DNA of 64,000 bases from Thomasclavelia saccharogumia DSM 17460 (GCF_000686665.1 NZ_JMLH01000001.1:62001-126000); one strand, 5' to 3'; counted from the first letter of the stretch, positions 44,647 to 54,971 are shown. The notes: generated by a model not told the origin, from the sequence alone. Numbers and translations are program-made.

Positions 44647-46806
44647 TTATTCCTCATATAAATGGTTATCTAAATGAACAAAACGTTCAGCAATTTCTTG
44701 AGTTCTTCCTTGATTCCAGAAATTATCACCTAGATATCCACATGTCCGACGACATACATTTAATGTCTTATGATTACGATTGCCACAATTTGGACAATAC
44801 CATTCACGATTTTCATCTAATAAAATTTCACCATCAAAACCACATTCTTGACAATAATCAGATTTAGTATTGATTTCTGCATATTGAATCGTTTCATACA
44901 TATAATCGATCAAAGCAGAAAGGGCATCTAAATTTTCTGACATATTAGTTACTTCAACATAACTGATTGCCCCTCCAGAAGAAACTTTTTGAAATTTAGC
45001 TTCCACTTCTAATTTTTCAAAAGCATCAATATGTTCTTTTACATTAACATGATATGAATTAGTTAAATAATCTTTATCCGTAATTCCTTCAATAATTCCA
45101 AAACGTTTTTTCAAGGCTTTCGCAAAAGTATATGTAGTCGATTCTGCTGGTGTTCCATACAATCCAAAACCAAGACCTGTTTCTTCCTTCCAGCTGTCAC
45201 AAGCTTCTCTTAAACGTTCCATGATCTTAGTAGCTAACTCATTACCTTCTTTTGAAGTATGAGTTTGCCCTATCAATGCCACAACACATTCATATAATCC
45301 TATATAGCCAAGAGAAATCGTTGAATAACCATTTTCTAATAATTTATCAATTTTTTCTCCTGATTTCAAACGGGCTAAAGCTCCATAACGCCAATGAATC
45401 GGACTTACATCAGCTAATGTTCCTTTCAAGCTTTCGTGACGTAATAATAAAGCTTCTTTACATAATTCTAATCTTTCATCTAAAATTTTCCAGAAATTAT
45501 CAAGTTTATGATTAGCAGATAATCCAGCATCCGCTAAATTTAAAGTAACGACTCCCTGATTAAAACGTCCATACCACTTATATTCACCGTTTTCATCTTT
45601 CCAAGGCGATAAAAAGCTTCGACATCCCATACATGGAAATACTTGTCCTTCATAATTTTCTCTCATAACTTTAGCCGAAATAAAATCTGGCATCATCCGT
45701 TTAGAAACACATTTAACCGCTAAATCAGTCAAATAACGATATTCACTATCTTGAGGGACATTATTATCATCTAACACATATAACAGTTTTGGAAAAGCTG
45801 GTGTTACATAAGCTCCAACTGGATTTTTCATCCCAACATAGCGTTGCCGTAATGTTTCTTCAATAAGCATTGCTGTTTCTTTGATATATTCTGGTTCTTC
45901 TTTTAAATACATAAATACTGACAAAAATGGTGCTTGACCATTAGTAGTAGAAAATGTATTAATTTGATACTGAATTGTTTGGATTCCTGCCTTTATTTCA
46001 TCTTTTAATCTTGTATTGGCAATTTTTTCTACTTGCTCATCAGTATATTCAATACCGATCAAACGTCCTTCATGACGAACATTACGTTGATGTTTTTCAT
46101 AACTTATTCTAACATATGGTGATAAATGTGCTAAAGAAATCGTCTGACCACCATATTGACCATTGGCCACCTGCTGAACGATTTGTGTCGCCACTGTACA
46201 TGCTGTTTGTAATGATTTTGGTGTTTCAATCAATTTATCATTAATTACTGTTCCATGAGCAAACATATCTTTTAAGTTTACTAAATCACAATTATGCATT
46301 TTTTGAATGTAATAATCCATATCATGAAAATGAATGATTCCATCATCATGAGCTTGTACGATTTTCGGAGGCAAAAGTAGTCTACGACAATAATCTTTAG
46401 AAAATTCACCAGCAATCAAATCTCTTTGCGTTGCTAAAACAGTTGCATCTTTATTAGAATTTTCTTCCATTGCCTCTTTATTAGTTTGATTTACGATTCC
46501 ATAAATTTCATTATCAATTGTATTAGTTTCACGTTGAAATTCTCTTACTTTGCGATAACCTTCATACGCTTTTGCAGTTAAAATCTGACCTTTTTCAATC
46601 AATTTTTCAAAAACTTGTCCTTCAATACGATAAATTGAAATATTATTTCCATCATATTTATGCCAATCTTCTATTTCTACTGCAATATCATGAGCACATT
46701 TTTCATCAACGATGCCACTTCCACATTTCATTGCTTTTAATATCGCATTTTCGATCTTCTCAGCGTTAAATTCAACTTTTTGTCCATCTCTTTTTACTAC
46801 TTTCAT
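44647..46806 (-). CDS. nrdD: Anaerobic ribonucleoside-triphosphate reductase
   Basis: A 719-residue class III reductase reducing rNTPs under anaerobiosis. An N-terminal ATP-cone (KVVKRDGQKVEFNAEKI) gives allosteric control. The C-terminus has two zinc-binding CxxC pairs (CQECG and CPNCG near 650-670) and the glycyl-radical site RRTCGYLG near 690. GGAGGG lies upstream of the ATG. It is paired with nrdG. I see no clear NrdR box upstream. Confidence 0.97.
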   Translation of the reverse strand: MKVVKRDGQKVEFNAEKIENAILKAMKCGSGIVDEKCAHDIAVEIEDWHKYDGNNISIYRIEGQVFEKLIEKGQILTAKAYEGYRKVREFQRETNTIDNEIYGIVNQTNKEAMEENSNKDATVLATQRDLIAGEFSKDYCRRLLLPPKIVQAHDDGIIHFHDMDYYIQKMHNCDLVNLKDMFAHGTVINDKLIETPKSLQTACTVATQIVQQVANGQYGGQTISLAHLSPYVRISYEKHQRNVRHEGRLIGIEYTDEQVEKIANTRLKDEIKAGIQTIQYQINTFSTTNGQAPFLSVFMYLKEEPEYIKETAMLIEETLRQRYVGMKNPVGAYVTPAFPKLLYVLDDNNVPQDSEYRYLTDLAVKCVSKRMMPDFISAKVMRENYEGQVFPCMGCRSFLSPWKDENGEYKWYGRFNQGVVTLNLADAGLSANHKLDNFWKILDERLELCKEALLLRHESLKGTLADVSPIHWRYGALARLKSGEKIDKLLENGYSTISLGYIGLYECVVALIGQTHTSKEGNELATKIMERLREACDSWKEETGLGFGLYGTPAESTTYTFAKALKKRFGIIEGITDKDYLTNSYHVNVKEHIDAFEKLEVEAKFQKVSSGGAISYVEVTNMSENLDALSALIDYMYETIQYAEINTKSDYCQECGFDGEILLDENREWYCPNCGNRNHKTLNVCRRTCGYLGDNFWNQGRTQEIAERFVHLDNHLYEE

Positions 46807-47150
46807 ACTACCTTTTCCCTCCTAAAAATTCTATATCCATCGTATCAAAAAATAACCAAATATAAAAATAATATGCACCATTACTAGCATCTTATCTTCA
46901 AACAATTACTAATTATAACTGAAATCACAACGAATTTCTTCAATTTTAGAAAATTAGTAAATAAAAATTCAAACTCATTCATTCCTCAATAATTTACATT
47001 GTTGCTTTTTCCTAAAACAACCAAATATCTATTTAAACCAACGAAAGAGATTTTAACAATTATATCTAAATAAATCAATATTTAGATAATCTTAAGTTCT
47101 TTTAAGAAAGCTTTTATTTTATTAATTCATTATCATGTTAAAATTAAAAC
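46807..47150. other. Divergent promoter region of nrdD and the PIG-L lipoprotein
   Basis: This 344-base AT-rich stretch has no ORF. A perfect palindrome, TATCTAAATA / TATTTAGATA, lies at about 47071-47096, upstream of the PIG-L gene. An extended -10 (TGTTAAAAT at 47136-47144) lies so near the ATG that the transcript would start at or beside it. Confidence 0.5.
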
Positions 47151-47831
47151 ATGAAAAAAATTATCGTTATCTGTTTAATATTACTTTGCGGCTGTACAAA
47201 TGCTAGTGTTAAAATACAGCAAATAAAAAATAAAGATTTATTTGATAAATTTAATATTTCTAATTATCAAAATATTATGATCGCAGCACATCCTGATGAT
47301 GAAACAATTTGGGGAGGTGGCCATCTTTTACAAGATGATTATCTTGTAATTTGCTTAACTAATGGAAATAATCAGATTCGTGCTAAAGAATTCGAGAAAG
47401 TTATGAATCAAAGTCATAATACTGGGATTATTCTTGATTATCCTGATAAAACTAATGGTAAACGTGATAACTGGAAAAAAGTTTATCATGAAATTGAAGC
47501 TGATTTAAATTACATATTAGCTAATCATTCCTTTTCAACAATCGTTACCCATAACCCCCAAGGTGAATACGGCCATGAGCATCATAAAATGACTAGTACT
47601 ATTGTTACAAATATCGTTAAAAATTTAAAAATCACTAATAATTTATTTTATTTTGGTCGTTACTATAAAAAAAGCAATCCTATTTTACCAATGAAATATA
47701 CTTATGATGATAATTTATTAATACAAAAAAATCAGCTGATTTCTAATTATCGCTCTCAGAAGAAAGTATGTGATAATCTAAGTCATATGTTCCCATATGA
47801 AAATTGGATCAGTTATAATGACTGGCATTAA
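47151..47831 (+). CDS. PIG-L family deacetylase lipoprotein
   Basis: A 226-residue predicted lipoprotein: signal peptide with lipobox LCGC (Cys at about 14), then a PIG-L/LmbE fold. Zinc and catalytic residues are in AAHPDDETIWGGGH near 44-57 and in THNPQGEYGHEHHKM near 133-147. The family deacetylates N-acetylglucosamine-type sugars, so a surface-glycan modification role is plausible. There is no SD: the bases before ATG are TTAAAATTAAAAC. With the extended -10 just upstream this looks like a leaderless mRNA. Confidence 0.85.
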   Translation: MKKIIVICLILLCGCTNASVKIQQIKNKDLFDKFNISNYQNIMIAAHPDDETIWGGGHLLQDDYLVICLTNGNNQIRAKEFEKVMNQSHNTGIILDYPDKTNGKRDNWKKVYHEIEADLNYILANHSFSTIVTHNPQGEYGHEHHKMTSTIVTNIVKNLKITNNLFYFGRYYKKSNPILPMKYTYDDNLLIQKNQLISNYRSQKKVCDNLSHMFPYENWISYNDWH

Positions 47832-47866
47832 AGTATATTTTTTACTTAATATCTTTTTAAATGAAT

Positions 47867-47926
47867 AAAAAGTCTAAATTATTAATTCTTAGTATATGCT
47901 AAGTAAAATAATATTTAGACTTTTTT
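47867..47926. terminator. Terminator of the PIG-L gene
   Basis: AAAAAGTCTAAAT / ATTTAGACTTTTTT with inner stem CTTAG/CTAAG, T-rich on the plus strand. Confidence 0.75.
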
Positions 47927-48122
47927 GTTACAGTAAACTAGAATTTTGTTGCATTCTATTGTCGCAAGTTTTTTATTTAATTACTTAACACGTTTGTATT
48001 ATGTAATTATTTTTTCCAAAAACATTACATACATTCTGTCGAAAAAAGCTATTATAAATATTATATTTTTCCTGCCCTTAAACCATAATAATATCATCTA
48101 TTATTATGAGCAATAATATCAT
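47927..48122. other. Gene-free stretch between convergent genes
   Basis: No ORF is visible. It contains a perfect 10-bp inverted repeat CATAATAATA / TATTATTATG at about 48086-48110 and is otherwise unremarkable AT-rich DNA. Confidence 0.45.
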
Positions 48123-48150
48123 TAAAAAAGAGTGCTACTTTATAACACTC
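48123..48150 (-). terminator. Terminator of the 281-residue membrane protein gene
   Basis: GAGTG / CACTC stem overlapping the stop codon with T6 on the minus strand. Short stem, so moderate strength. Confidence 0.65.
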
Positions 48151-48994
48151 AATAATAATTACGATCATATGTAGGATATTTACGCTTTAAAATCATATAA
48201 ACAATAATCAACACGACACCTATTACACCACAAATCAAGCCTGAAAAATGTAAACTGTCGACAGGAATATCAATACTCATACCTAATACTCTCATTCCAA
48301 TAGTGAATTCCATGGCATTAACTACTAAAGGTAAGAATAAGCCAATGATTATTCCTGAACTCAATGAACTAATTCCACTATATAAAGTCCATTTAAAATA
48401 TGATTTATTAACCACCCCTAATAATACAATAATAACTATTAAACTAATTATACAAGCCACTCTAGTAAAAGTATCACTTAAAGTACTATATGTTTTAATA
48501 AACTGTTTTGTTCCTGGGGTTGCTGTCTGAATCTTTTCCACTGTGCTTTTTATCTTATTTTGTAATGTACTGTCTTCATCAGCTAATTTAGTTTGAATTT
48601 TATCTATTTGTTCTTGGGGAATTTCTTTTCCAATTGCTTCTTCGATTTCAGGAATACTTTTATCTAGAGCATCTGATAATTGTGATAAAATTTCATCCGT
48701 CTTCACTTCTCTGCCATTATTTATAGATTCTGTAATCTGATCTAATAAATCACCAGTAACATTATTTAATGTATCATTATTTTTGATTACATCTTCAACT
48801 TTATCAATAGTTTCATTACTAACATCTGGAAATGTACTATTTAAAATTTCTTTAATTCCAGTGCTTGCCTCTTGAACAACAACTGCATTAGTTACTGTTT
48901 TTGTCGACATTGTTCGAATTGATAAATTTACACATAATATTATAGTTACCCCCACCATAATAACTGTTAAAAGTATATTTAAAAATTTTTTCAT
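48149..48994 (-). CDS. Membrane protein of unknown function
   Basis: A 281-residue protein I do not recognise. One N-terminal helix (about 5-26) is followed by a roughly 150-residue extracellular acidic helical domain rich in Asp, Glu, Ile and Asn, then three membrane helices (about 180-200, 205-230, 245-268) and a basic tyrosine-rich tail (KRKYPTYDRNYY). The start at 48994 follows GGAGG; an upstream ATG at 49051 has no SD. It lies 71 bases downstream of the GT2 gene on the same strand and may be part of that surface-glycosylation transcript. Confidence 0.65.
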   Translation of the reverse strand: MKKFLNILLTVIMVGVTIILCVNLSIRTMSTKTVTNAVVVQEASTGIKEILNSTFPDVSNETIDKVEDVIKNNDTLNNVTGDLLDQITESINNGREVKTDEILSQLSDALDKSIPEIEEAIGKEIPQEQIDKIQTKLADEDSTLQNKIKSTVEKIQTATPGTKQFIKTYSTLSDTFTRVACIISLIVIIVLLGVVNKSYFKWTLYSGISSLSSGIIIGLFLPLVVNAMEFTIGMRVLGMSIDIPVDSLHFSGLICGVIGVVLIIVYMILKRKYPTYDRNYY

Positions 48995-49065
48995 TTTATA
49001 TACCTCCATATCCTCTAATCTAATTATAATTCCTTTTATTCTATAAGTCAAAAAAGGATTTCTCT

Positions 49066-50010
49066 TTAATTATATTCCTGTTTACGATTACTATCTTTAA
49101 CTATATAAATAGGTCGTGCTTTATTTTCCATATAGTCTTTAGACACATACTCTCCTATTATAGCAATCAGTAGCATTTGTGTCCCGCTTAGAAACAAAAT
49201 TAAACAAACTATTGTTGTATAACCACTAACACTATTTCCAAATAATAAAGTTGATATGGCGGTATAAAGAGATAAAATTATTGATCCAATAAATAGAAAT
49301 ACTCCAAAAACTCCTGCTAATTTTAGTGGTGCTGTAGAAAAAGAAAACATTCCTTCTAAAGCATAAGAAAATAAACTTTTAAAATTCCACTTTGTACATC
49401 CCGCAGCTCTTTCGACATTATTAAAGGGAATCCATTTAGTTTCAAAACCAACATAAGAAAATAGACCTTTCATATAACGATTATATTCCCTTATTTTTAA
49501 AATCGAATTTACCATCAATCTACTCATCATCCTAAAATCACCAGCGCCATCTGACATATCCAATTTTGACAAACGCTGCATAACTTTATAAAAAGATTTA
49601 CTTAAAAAATTACGTAAAGCGCCTTCTCCTTCGCGATCCATCCGTTTTCCAGCACAGCAATCATATCCTTCTTGACTAACGGCCTGATACATTGGAGCTA
49701 ATAATTTAGGCGGATGCTGGAGATCAGCATCCATAATAACACAATAATCACCTGCAGATTTTTCTAGCCCTGCAAACATTGCCGCCTCTTTTCCGAAATT
49801 ACGAGAAAAAGAATAGTAACTACAATGATCATCTATAGCACAAATATCTTTCAATAAACTGATCGTATGATCACTACTGCCATCATCAATAAATAAGATT
49901 TCATAGTCAATATTTTCAATTTTTTCCAACTCTTTAGTTACTTCTTGATGAAATAATGGTAAGACCTCTTCTTCATTATAACAAGGAACAATAACACTAA
50001 TTTTGTCCAT
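49066..50010 (-). CDS. GT2 polyprenol-phosphate glycosyltransferase (CsbB/GtrB-like)
   Basis: A 314-residue enzyme that makes an undecaprenyl-phosphate sugar on the cytosolic face. It opens SVIVPCYNEEEVLPLF, has LFIDDGSSDHT and DADLQHPPKL near 96, and ends with two membrane helices (about 230-255 and 265-290). ATG 50010 is preferred over 50016 because of spacing from GAGGGG. It overlaps the GtrA gene. In Bacillus and Listeria such enzymes (CsbB/GtcB) act with GtcA and YfhO/GtlA to add sugars to teichoic acids outside the cell. Confidence 0.9.
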   Translation of the reverse strand: MDKISVIVPCYNEEEVLPLFHQEVTKELEKIENIDYEILFIDDGSSDHTISLLKDICAIDDHCSYYSFSRNFGKEAAMFAGLEKSAGDYCVIMDADLQHPPKLLAPMYQAVSQEGYDCCAGKRMDREGEGALRNFLSKSFYKVMQRLSKLDMSDGAGDFRMMSRLMVNSILKIREYNRYMKGLFSYVGFETKWIPFNNVERAAGCTKWNFKSLFSYALEGMFSFSTAPLKLAGVFGVFLFIGSIILSLYTAISTLLFGNSVSGYTTIVCLILFLSGTQMLLIAIIGEYVSKDYMENKARPIYIVKDSNRKQEYN

Positions 50011-50404
50011 ATTCATGATCCCCTCTCACTGCAAAAATACTAAATTTGCATAAACTATAATTTGAAATAACAGTAATTATACTAACGACTATTTTAGAGA
50101 GCAGCTCATTAGCTCCCAATAGCTGGATGAACCCAAACAATAAGACACTTTCAACGATTAATGTTCCTAAACGCATTGCAAAGAAATGATAAGCTTCCCT
50201 TCCCGCTTCATTAATACTTTTAAAAACAAAACGCTTATTAGCCCAAAATGCAAAAATTACTGCCCCGATCCATGAAACAACATTTGCAATCAACCAGTTT
50301 TGATTAATGATCTTAATAACGAACCAATAAATAACAAAATTAACCATGGTTGTACAACCACCTACAAACACATAACTAATCAATTCTTTTAACTCTTTTT
50401 TCAT
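49997..50404 (-). CDS. GtrA family flippase-like membrane protein
   Basis: A 135-residue protein with four hydrophobic helices, beginning MKKELKELISYVFVGGCTTMVNF and containing KRFVFKS near 60, both typical of GtrA/GtcA. It is thought to flip the polyprenol-linked sugar. An SD GGAG lies 8 bases upstream. It overlaps the YfhO gene by 29 bases and the GT2 gene, making three linked genes. Confidence 0.88.
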   Translation of the reverse strand: MKKELKELISYVFVGGCTTMVNFVIYWFVIKIINQNWLIANVVSWIGAVIFAFWANKRFVFKSINEAGREAYHFFAMRLGTLIVESVLLFGFIQLLGANELLSKIVVSIITVISNYSLCKFSIFAVRGDHEYGQN

Positions 50405-52814
50405 CCTGCCATCTCCCTTGAAAAACTAATAAAATAATTCCTAAACAACTTATTAAAAGGCTAGCATTTTTCATCGGAGCATTAAACATAATTGTAACTT
50501 GATGTTTTCCTTTAGATATTTTTGCCCCTAAAAAAGCCTTATTAACGCATTCATTTTTTACTTCTTTACCATCAATTAATATTTTATAACCATCTTGATA
50601 AACAAATGAGGTTACAAGATAGCCATCTTCTTTTACATCGATCATGCCTTTTGCAAGCGTATTTCTTTGATTATATTCACCTTTAAAAGCATCAATTTCC
50701 TGATTACGGTTTTTTATAACATCATAATCGATTACATGAATCTTTATATTAGATAAGTCATATCGTCCTTTTGAAAATTCAATCGCTAATTTATCTAATC
50801 TTTCATTTTGACTTAATACATATGTAAAATGATCATTATGATTAGGGTATGGAGCACTCATTGCTGATAATTTATTTTTGATGCCATTGATCGTAATACT
50901 TGTATCTGTATTTTTTATCAATTTCACTTTCTTTAAATCAAACTCAATAATTAAAATCTTATTTTCTAAATTCTGCTCAAGACTTAATACCAGCTCAGAT
51001 TTTTTCTTTGTATTTATACGATAACCATTATCTAACTTAATTATCCCTAAATCGTCACTTTTATTATTAATTGTTGTTTTTAAATCAATTGATTCTACTT
51101 TACTTTGATAATCACTTCGATCAGTTTTTACAATTGTGTTATTATAAATCGTATCTAGTGTTTTCGGAAAAGTTAATTTATCAAACTCATCTTCACCATA
51201 AATATCACTTGAAGCATATATTAATGGTAATACATCATTATTTTGATACACATGATTTTCTATTTCTTGATAACCGATAGGAACGATCGTTTCACTATAT
51301 ATTGTTTTTACTGCCATCAGTCCTTGAAAAAATATATTTGAATTAGATAAACACGCAACTCTATTTCGGATACTTATCGGATTATTAATAATATCATAAT
51401 AAAATTGGTTATATCGCGAATTACTGATTGAACTATAAATAGAAGTTCTAAAAATATTATCTTTTACCTGATTTACGGTATTTAAAGACTCTTTAAAAAT
51501 ATCTGTTCGACTATCATTATCATATTTAAGATTATTTATTTTAGAGACCTGTTGATATGTCGTAGTTGTAACAAAATTTTCGGTCTGATTATCAAAATAA
51601 CTTATAATAAGGGGAAATGTCATTAATAACAAAACTTTAGATTTTGTAAATTTTAAATATAATAACAAAGCTATCATACATGCTGCCATATCCAAAACAA
51701 CTAACGGCTGTCGATAAATTGTTACTACTGGTAAAAGTAATAAAATAATTATCTTGAAATCCAGCTTTATTGAATTTTGTTTAAAATATTGTAATACATA
51801 AATAGTTAAATATATTATTAAAGGAATTAGGGGTATTAAAATCTTTGCTCTGGGATATAAAAAACCATTTAAAACAAATGAAAAAACGGGAATAAACAAA
51901 AGTAATAATAGCCAGATACTTAAATAACGAACTTTTTTGATTTTTAATCCCAATATCAATCCTATCCAGGCAAAATAACCAAGTCCACATCCATAATGAT
52001 CATACAATAATGATTCAAAATTAAATCTTGGAATCAATAAACTCCCTATATTTATTGACGTATTGCTGCTTTGATGATTTTCAAGCATTACATATGCGGT
52101 AGGCAACAGTAAAACAGCACAAATCATTATTCCTATTATTAAGGGCCTGATAAAGAAAAGTACTTCTTTAAAACTTAATTTTCTTTCAAGTCTTATCATT
52201 TCAAAACAATAATAACTAAAAATCACTAATAAAGCAGCAATACTAAAAAAATAACTATTTGTAATTATTCCTACAACTGCCACGATCAACAGACTTACTT
52301 TCTTTTTTTCAATATATATATCAACTGCTATTAACGCTAAAATCAACATTGCCATATAATCAACAAACATTATTTGGCGATGACTTTGAAAAAGCAAAGA
52401 AGAAGATAGTAATGTAACTGCACCAGTTAAACATAACCAAATATTAAATTGCTTACGTTTTAACCAGTAATAGCATAAATTAACACTTAAAACTATATTA
52501 ATTAGCATATAGGTAATTATTATATCTTTCATTTCTACTGACGGTAATAGACAACTAATTAATACATCTATTCTGAATAAACCATAATAAGATAAATTAT
52601 AAATATTTTGTCCAGCACCAATGTTAAAAGCAAAGTCAGGAAAAATCGTTTTGTTTTCTAACATTACATTTCTAATGTAATCAGCCAGATTAACATGTTG
52701 CGAAAGCCAATCTGTATTAGAACCAAAGATACTTAAAGAAGGCATAATAAAATAAACTATCAATATAGCTAAACATGTTAAAAATATAAACGGATAAACA
52801 TTTCTTCTTTTCAT
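50376..52814 (-). CDS. YfhO family GT-C glycosyltransferase
   Basis: An 812-residue membrane protein of the YfhO family with about eleven helices over residues 1-440, an external beta-rich region (450-780) and a final helix. In Bacillus YfhO attaches sugar to lipoteichoic acid using the CsbB product. This is the third member of the GT2-GtrA-YfhO set here. ATG 52814 is chosen for AGGAGA 8 bases upstream; the in-frame ATG at 52874 has no SD. The lipoteichoic-acid-type polymer may come from the LtaS-like enzyme at 3012-4544. The acceptor is inference. Confidence 0.85.
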   Translation of the reverse strand: MKRRNVYPFIFLTCLAILIVYFIMPSLSIFGSNTDWLSQHVNLADYIRNVMLENKTIFPDFAFNIGAGQNIYNLSYYGLFRIDVLISCLLPSVEMKDIIITYMLINIVLSVNLCYYWLKRKQFNIWLCLTGAVTLLSSSLLFQSHRQIMFVDYMAMLILALIAVDIYIEKKKVSLLIVAVVGIITNSYFFSIAALLVIFSYYCFEMIRLERKLSFKEVLFFIRPLIIGIMICAVLLLPTAYVMLENHQSSNTSINIGSLLIPRFNFESLLYDHYGCGLGYFAWIGLILGLKIKKVRYLSIWLLLLLFIPVFSFVLNGFLYPRAKILIPLIPLIIYLTIYVLQYFKQNSIKLDFKIIILLLLPVVTIYRQPLVVLDMAACMIALLLYLKFTKSKVLLLMTFPLIISYFDNQTENFVTTTTYQQVSKINNLKYDNDSRTDIFKESLNTVNQVKDNIFRTSIYSSISNSRYNQFYYDIINNPISIRNRVACLSNSNIFFQGLMAVKTIYSETIVPIGYQEIENHVYQNNDVLPLIYASSDIYGEDEFDKLTFPKTLDTIYNNTIVKTDRSDYQSKVESIDLKTTINNKSDDLGIIKLDNGYRINTKKKSELVLSLEQNLENKILIIEFDLKKVKLIKNTDTSITINGIKNKLSAMSAPYPNHNDHFTYVLSQNERLDKLAIEFSKGRYDLSNIKIHVIDYDVIKNRNQEIDAFKGEYNQRNTLAKGMIDVKEDGYLVTSFVYQDGYKILIDGKEVKNECVNKAFLGAKISKGKHQVTIMFNAPMKNASLLISCLGIILLVFQGRWQDEKRVKRID

Positions 52815-52954
52815 TACAATCTTCTCCTGTTTAGTATTATCTACCATATTCCTTAAGAACAGCCTAAAGAACATCTAAATATTTCTTAATTTTTGGTTTA
52901 TTAATTTCTTAATAATCAATATAATGTATAATAAATACGAAAGTTGGTGAATAT

Positions 52955-53656
52955 ATGATAAATAATAAAATTTTAATTGCTGATGATAATCCTGAGATTC
53001 GAGAAGTTCTAAATGTACTTTTATCTAGTGAAGGTTATGAAGTTATTGAAGCTAAAGATGGTCAAGAAGTAATTAACTTAATTGATGCTGATATTGATTT
53101 ATATATTCTTGATATTATGATGCCTGTTATAAATGGTTATCAAGCATGTATCGAAATTCGTAAAAAATCAAATGCTCCTATTTTATTTTTAACAGCTAAA
53201 ACTCAAGAAAGTGACAAAACCCTTGGTTTTTCTAGTGGTGGCGATGATTATCTTTCAAAACCCTTTTCTTACAATGAACTAACAACAAGAGTTAAAGCAT
53301 TATTAAGAAGATATTATATCTATCAAGGAAAAGTTGATAAATATAATATGACTGAAAATAAAATCATATACAACAATATAGTTATTGATCCTAATAACGA
53401 AACCGTATTTTTAGATAATAAACAAATCGAATTAACATATATTGAATATCAAATTCTGTATCTGCTTTTAAGTAATCGCAAACATATATACTCTACCCAG
53501 GCTCTTTATGAAAAAATTTGGAATGAACCATATTACTACAGTGCTAATAATACTATCATGGTCCATATTCGTAATTTGCGAAAAAAGATCGAAAGCGACC
53601 CTCAAAATCCTAAAATAATTAAAACTATCTGGGGTAAAGGTTATCGTTGTGATTAA
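52955..53656 (+). CDS. OmpR-family response regulator
   Basis: A 233-residue two-component regulator. The receiver has acidic pair near ADDNPE (10-14), phosphoacceptor D53 in ILDIMMP and Lys in LSKPF near 102. The winged helix C-terminal domain (about 135-233) includes LTYIEYQILYLLLSNRK and HIRNLRKKIESD. Its stop overlaps the histidine kinase start. Closest in style to VanR/VncR-type regulators of wall stress, though no resistance genes are adjacent. Confidence 0.9.
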   Translation: MINNKILIADDNPEIREVLNVLLSSEGYEVIEAKDGQEVINLIDADIDLYILDIMMPVINGYQACIEIRKKSNAPILFLTAKTQESDKTLGFSSGGDDYLSKPFSYNELTTRVKALLRRYYIYQGKVDKYNMTENKIIYNNIVIDPNNETVFLDNKQIELTYIEYQILYLLLSNRKHIYSTQALYEKIWNEPYYYSANNTIMVHIRNLRKKIESDPQNPKIIKTIWGKGYRCD

Positions 53657-54971
53657 GCATTTTTTTAATAAACTTAGTATTCAAATAAGTGCTGTAATTA
53701 TTTTATTAGGTACTCTTGCAATCGTTGTATTTTGTTTGTTGTATATGGCAAGAGAAAATTTTTTTGAATTCACTCAGGATTTGGGAATTATTTCTGAAAA
53801 TACTGAGGCTTATGCAATCAATATTGAAAATCAACTAATTGATAATAATGTATCGATCAATGATGTTGAAGAAATAGACAAAATTATTGGTACTAGTGAG
53901 ATTTATAGTGTAAATCTTTATAATAAAGCTGATAATCTTGCTATAACGGGATCTTTTGCAACTATGCTTGATAATTTATTTATTGGTTATACTGTTTATG
54001 ACACTGATATCATCTATGATGGTGATGAATATCATACTGATATTCAATTAAAAGATGGTAATGTTGAAATGTATGTGTATTCTTATGCAATCGCAAAACT
54101 TGTTATCCCTTATCTTGTATTTTCAATTATCATTGCCTTAGCTGTTTTTTTAATTCCTACATATTTATTTATAAAACGAAAAGTTCATTATATTGAGAAT
54201 TTAAAAAACGATGTTACATATATGTCCCAAGGGGATCTTAATCATCCAATTTTGATAAATAGTAATGATGAAATTGGTGAGCTGTCTGAGCAAATCAATA
54301 ATCTTCGTCTAATCTTAAAAGATAATTTTGCTACTGAGGAAGCAAATCGCAAAGCTAATTATGAGCTCGTAACAGCTCTGTCTCATGACATTCGAACACC
54401 ATTAACATCATTGATGGGATATTTAGATATTATTAGACTTAAAAAATACAGAAATGATGAACAGTATAATTTATATCTTAATAATTCAATCGATAAAGTT
54501 AATCAGATCAATGAACTAGCAAATAAAATGTTTGAGTATTTTCTTGTTTTTAGTAAAGAACAGGATGCAGAATTAACAAAAATGTCTTTAGGTGTGATTT
54601 ATGAATACATGATTGAAAATATTGATGTATTAAATGAACATGGTTTTATTATTGAAAAAACTTTAGAACCAAGAGATGCATTTATTCGTGGTAACATTAA
54701 TTTGATCAAAAGAATTATTAATAATATTTTTTCAAATCTGTTAAAATATGCAAATATTAATCAGCCGGTTTATATAAAAATGACCACTGATGAAAATAAT
54801 TTAAAACTAGTATTTAAAAATCAAAAGAAAAATACGACTAATTATATTGAAAGTAATCAAATCGGATTAAGAAGTGTCCAGCAAATGTTAAAAATTCATG
54901 ATGGTTCTTTTATGGTTGTTGATGATGAAAATACTTTTAATGTTACGATTACAATTCCTTTGATGAAATAA
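53649..54971 (+). CDS. Sensor histidine kinase
   Basis: A 440-residue membrane sensor. TM1 (about 11-33), extracellular sensing domain (35-148), TM2 (about 152-174), HAMP (to about 228), HisKA with H246 in ALSHDIRTPLTSLMG and a HATPase domain with N-box INNIFSNLLKYAN near 355 and a G2-like GLRSVQQML. The usual DxGxG G1 box is replaced by FKNQKKN, a variant seen in some VncS-type kinases. GTG start at 53649 overlaps the regulator stop by eight bases. Confidence 0.88.
   Translation: MIKHFFNKLSIQISAVIILLGTLAIVVFCLLYMARENFFEFTQDLGIISENTEAYAINIENQLIDNNVSINDVEEIDKIIGTSEIYSVNLYNKADNLAITGSFATMLDNLFIGYTVYDTDIIYDGDEYHTDIQLKDGNVEMYVYSYAIAKLVIPYLVFSIIIALAVFLIPTYLFIKRKVHYIENLKNDVTYMSQGDLNHPILINSNDEIGELSEQINNLRLILKDNFATEEANRKANYELVTALSHDIRTPLTSLMGYLDIIRLKKYRNDEQYNLYLNNSIDKVNQINELANKMFEYFLVFSKEQDAELTKMSLGVIYEYMIENIDVLNEHGFIIEKTLEPRDAFIRGNINLIKRIINNIFSNLLKYANINQPVYIKMTTDENNLKLVFKNQKKNTTNYIESNQIGLRSVQQMLKIHDGSFMVVDDENTFNVTITIPLMK

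Noticed and set aside
46807-46900. NrdR box upstream of nrdD
   Set aside because: No convincing pair of 16-base NrdR boxes could be read.
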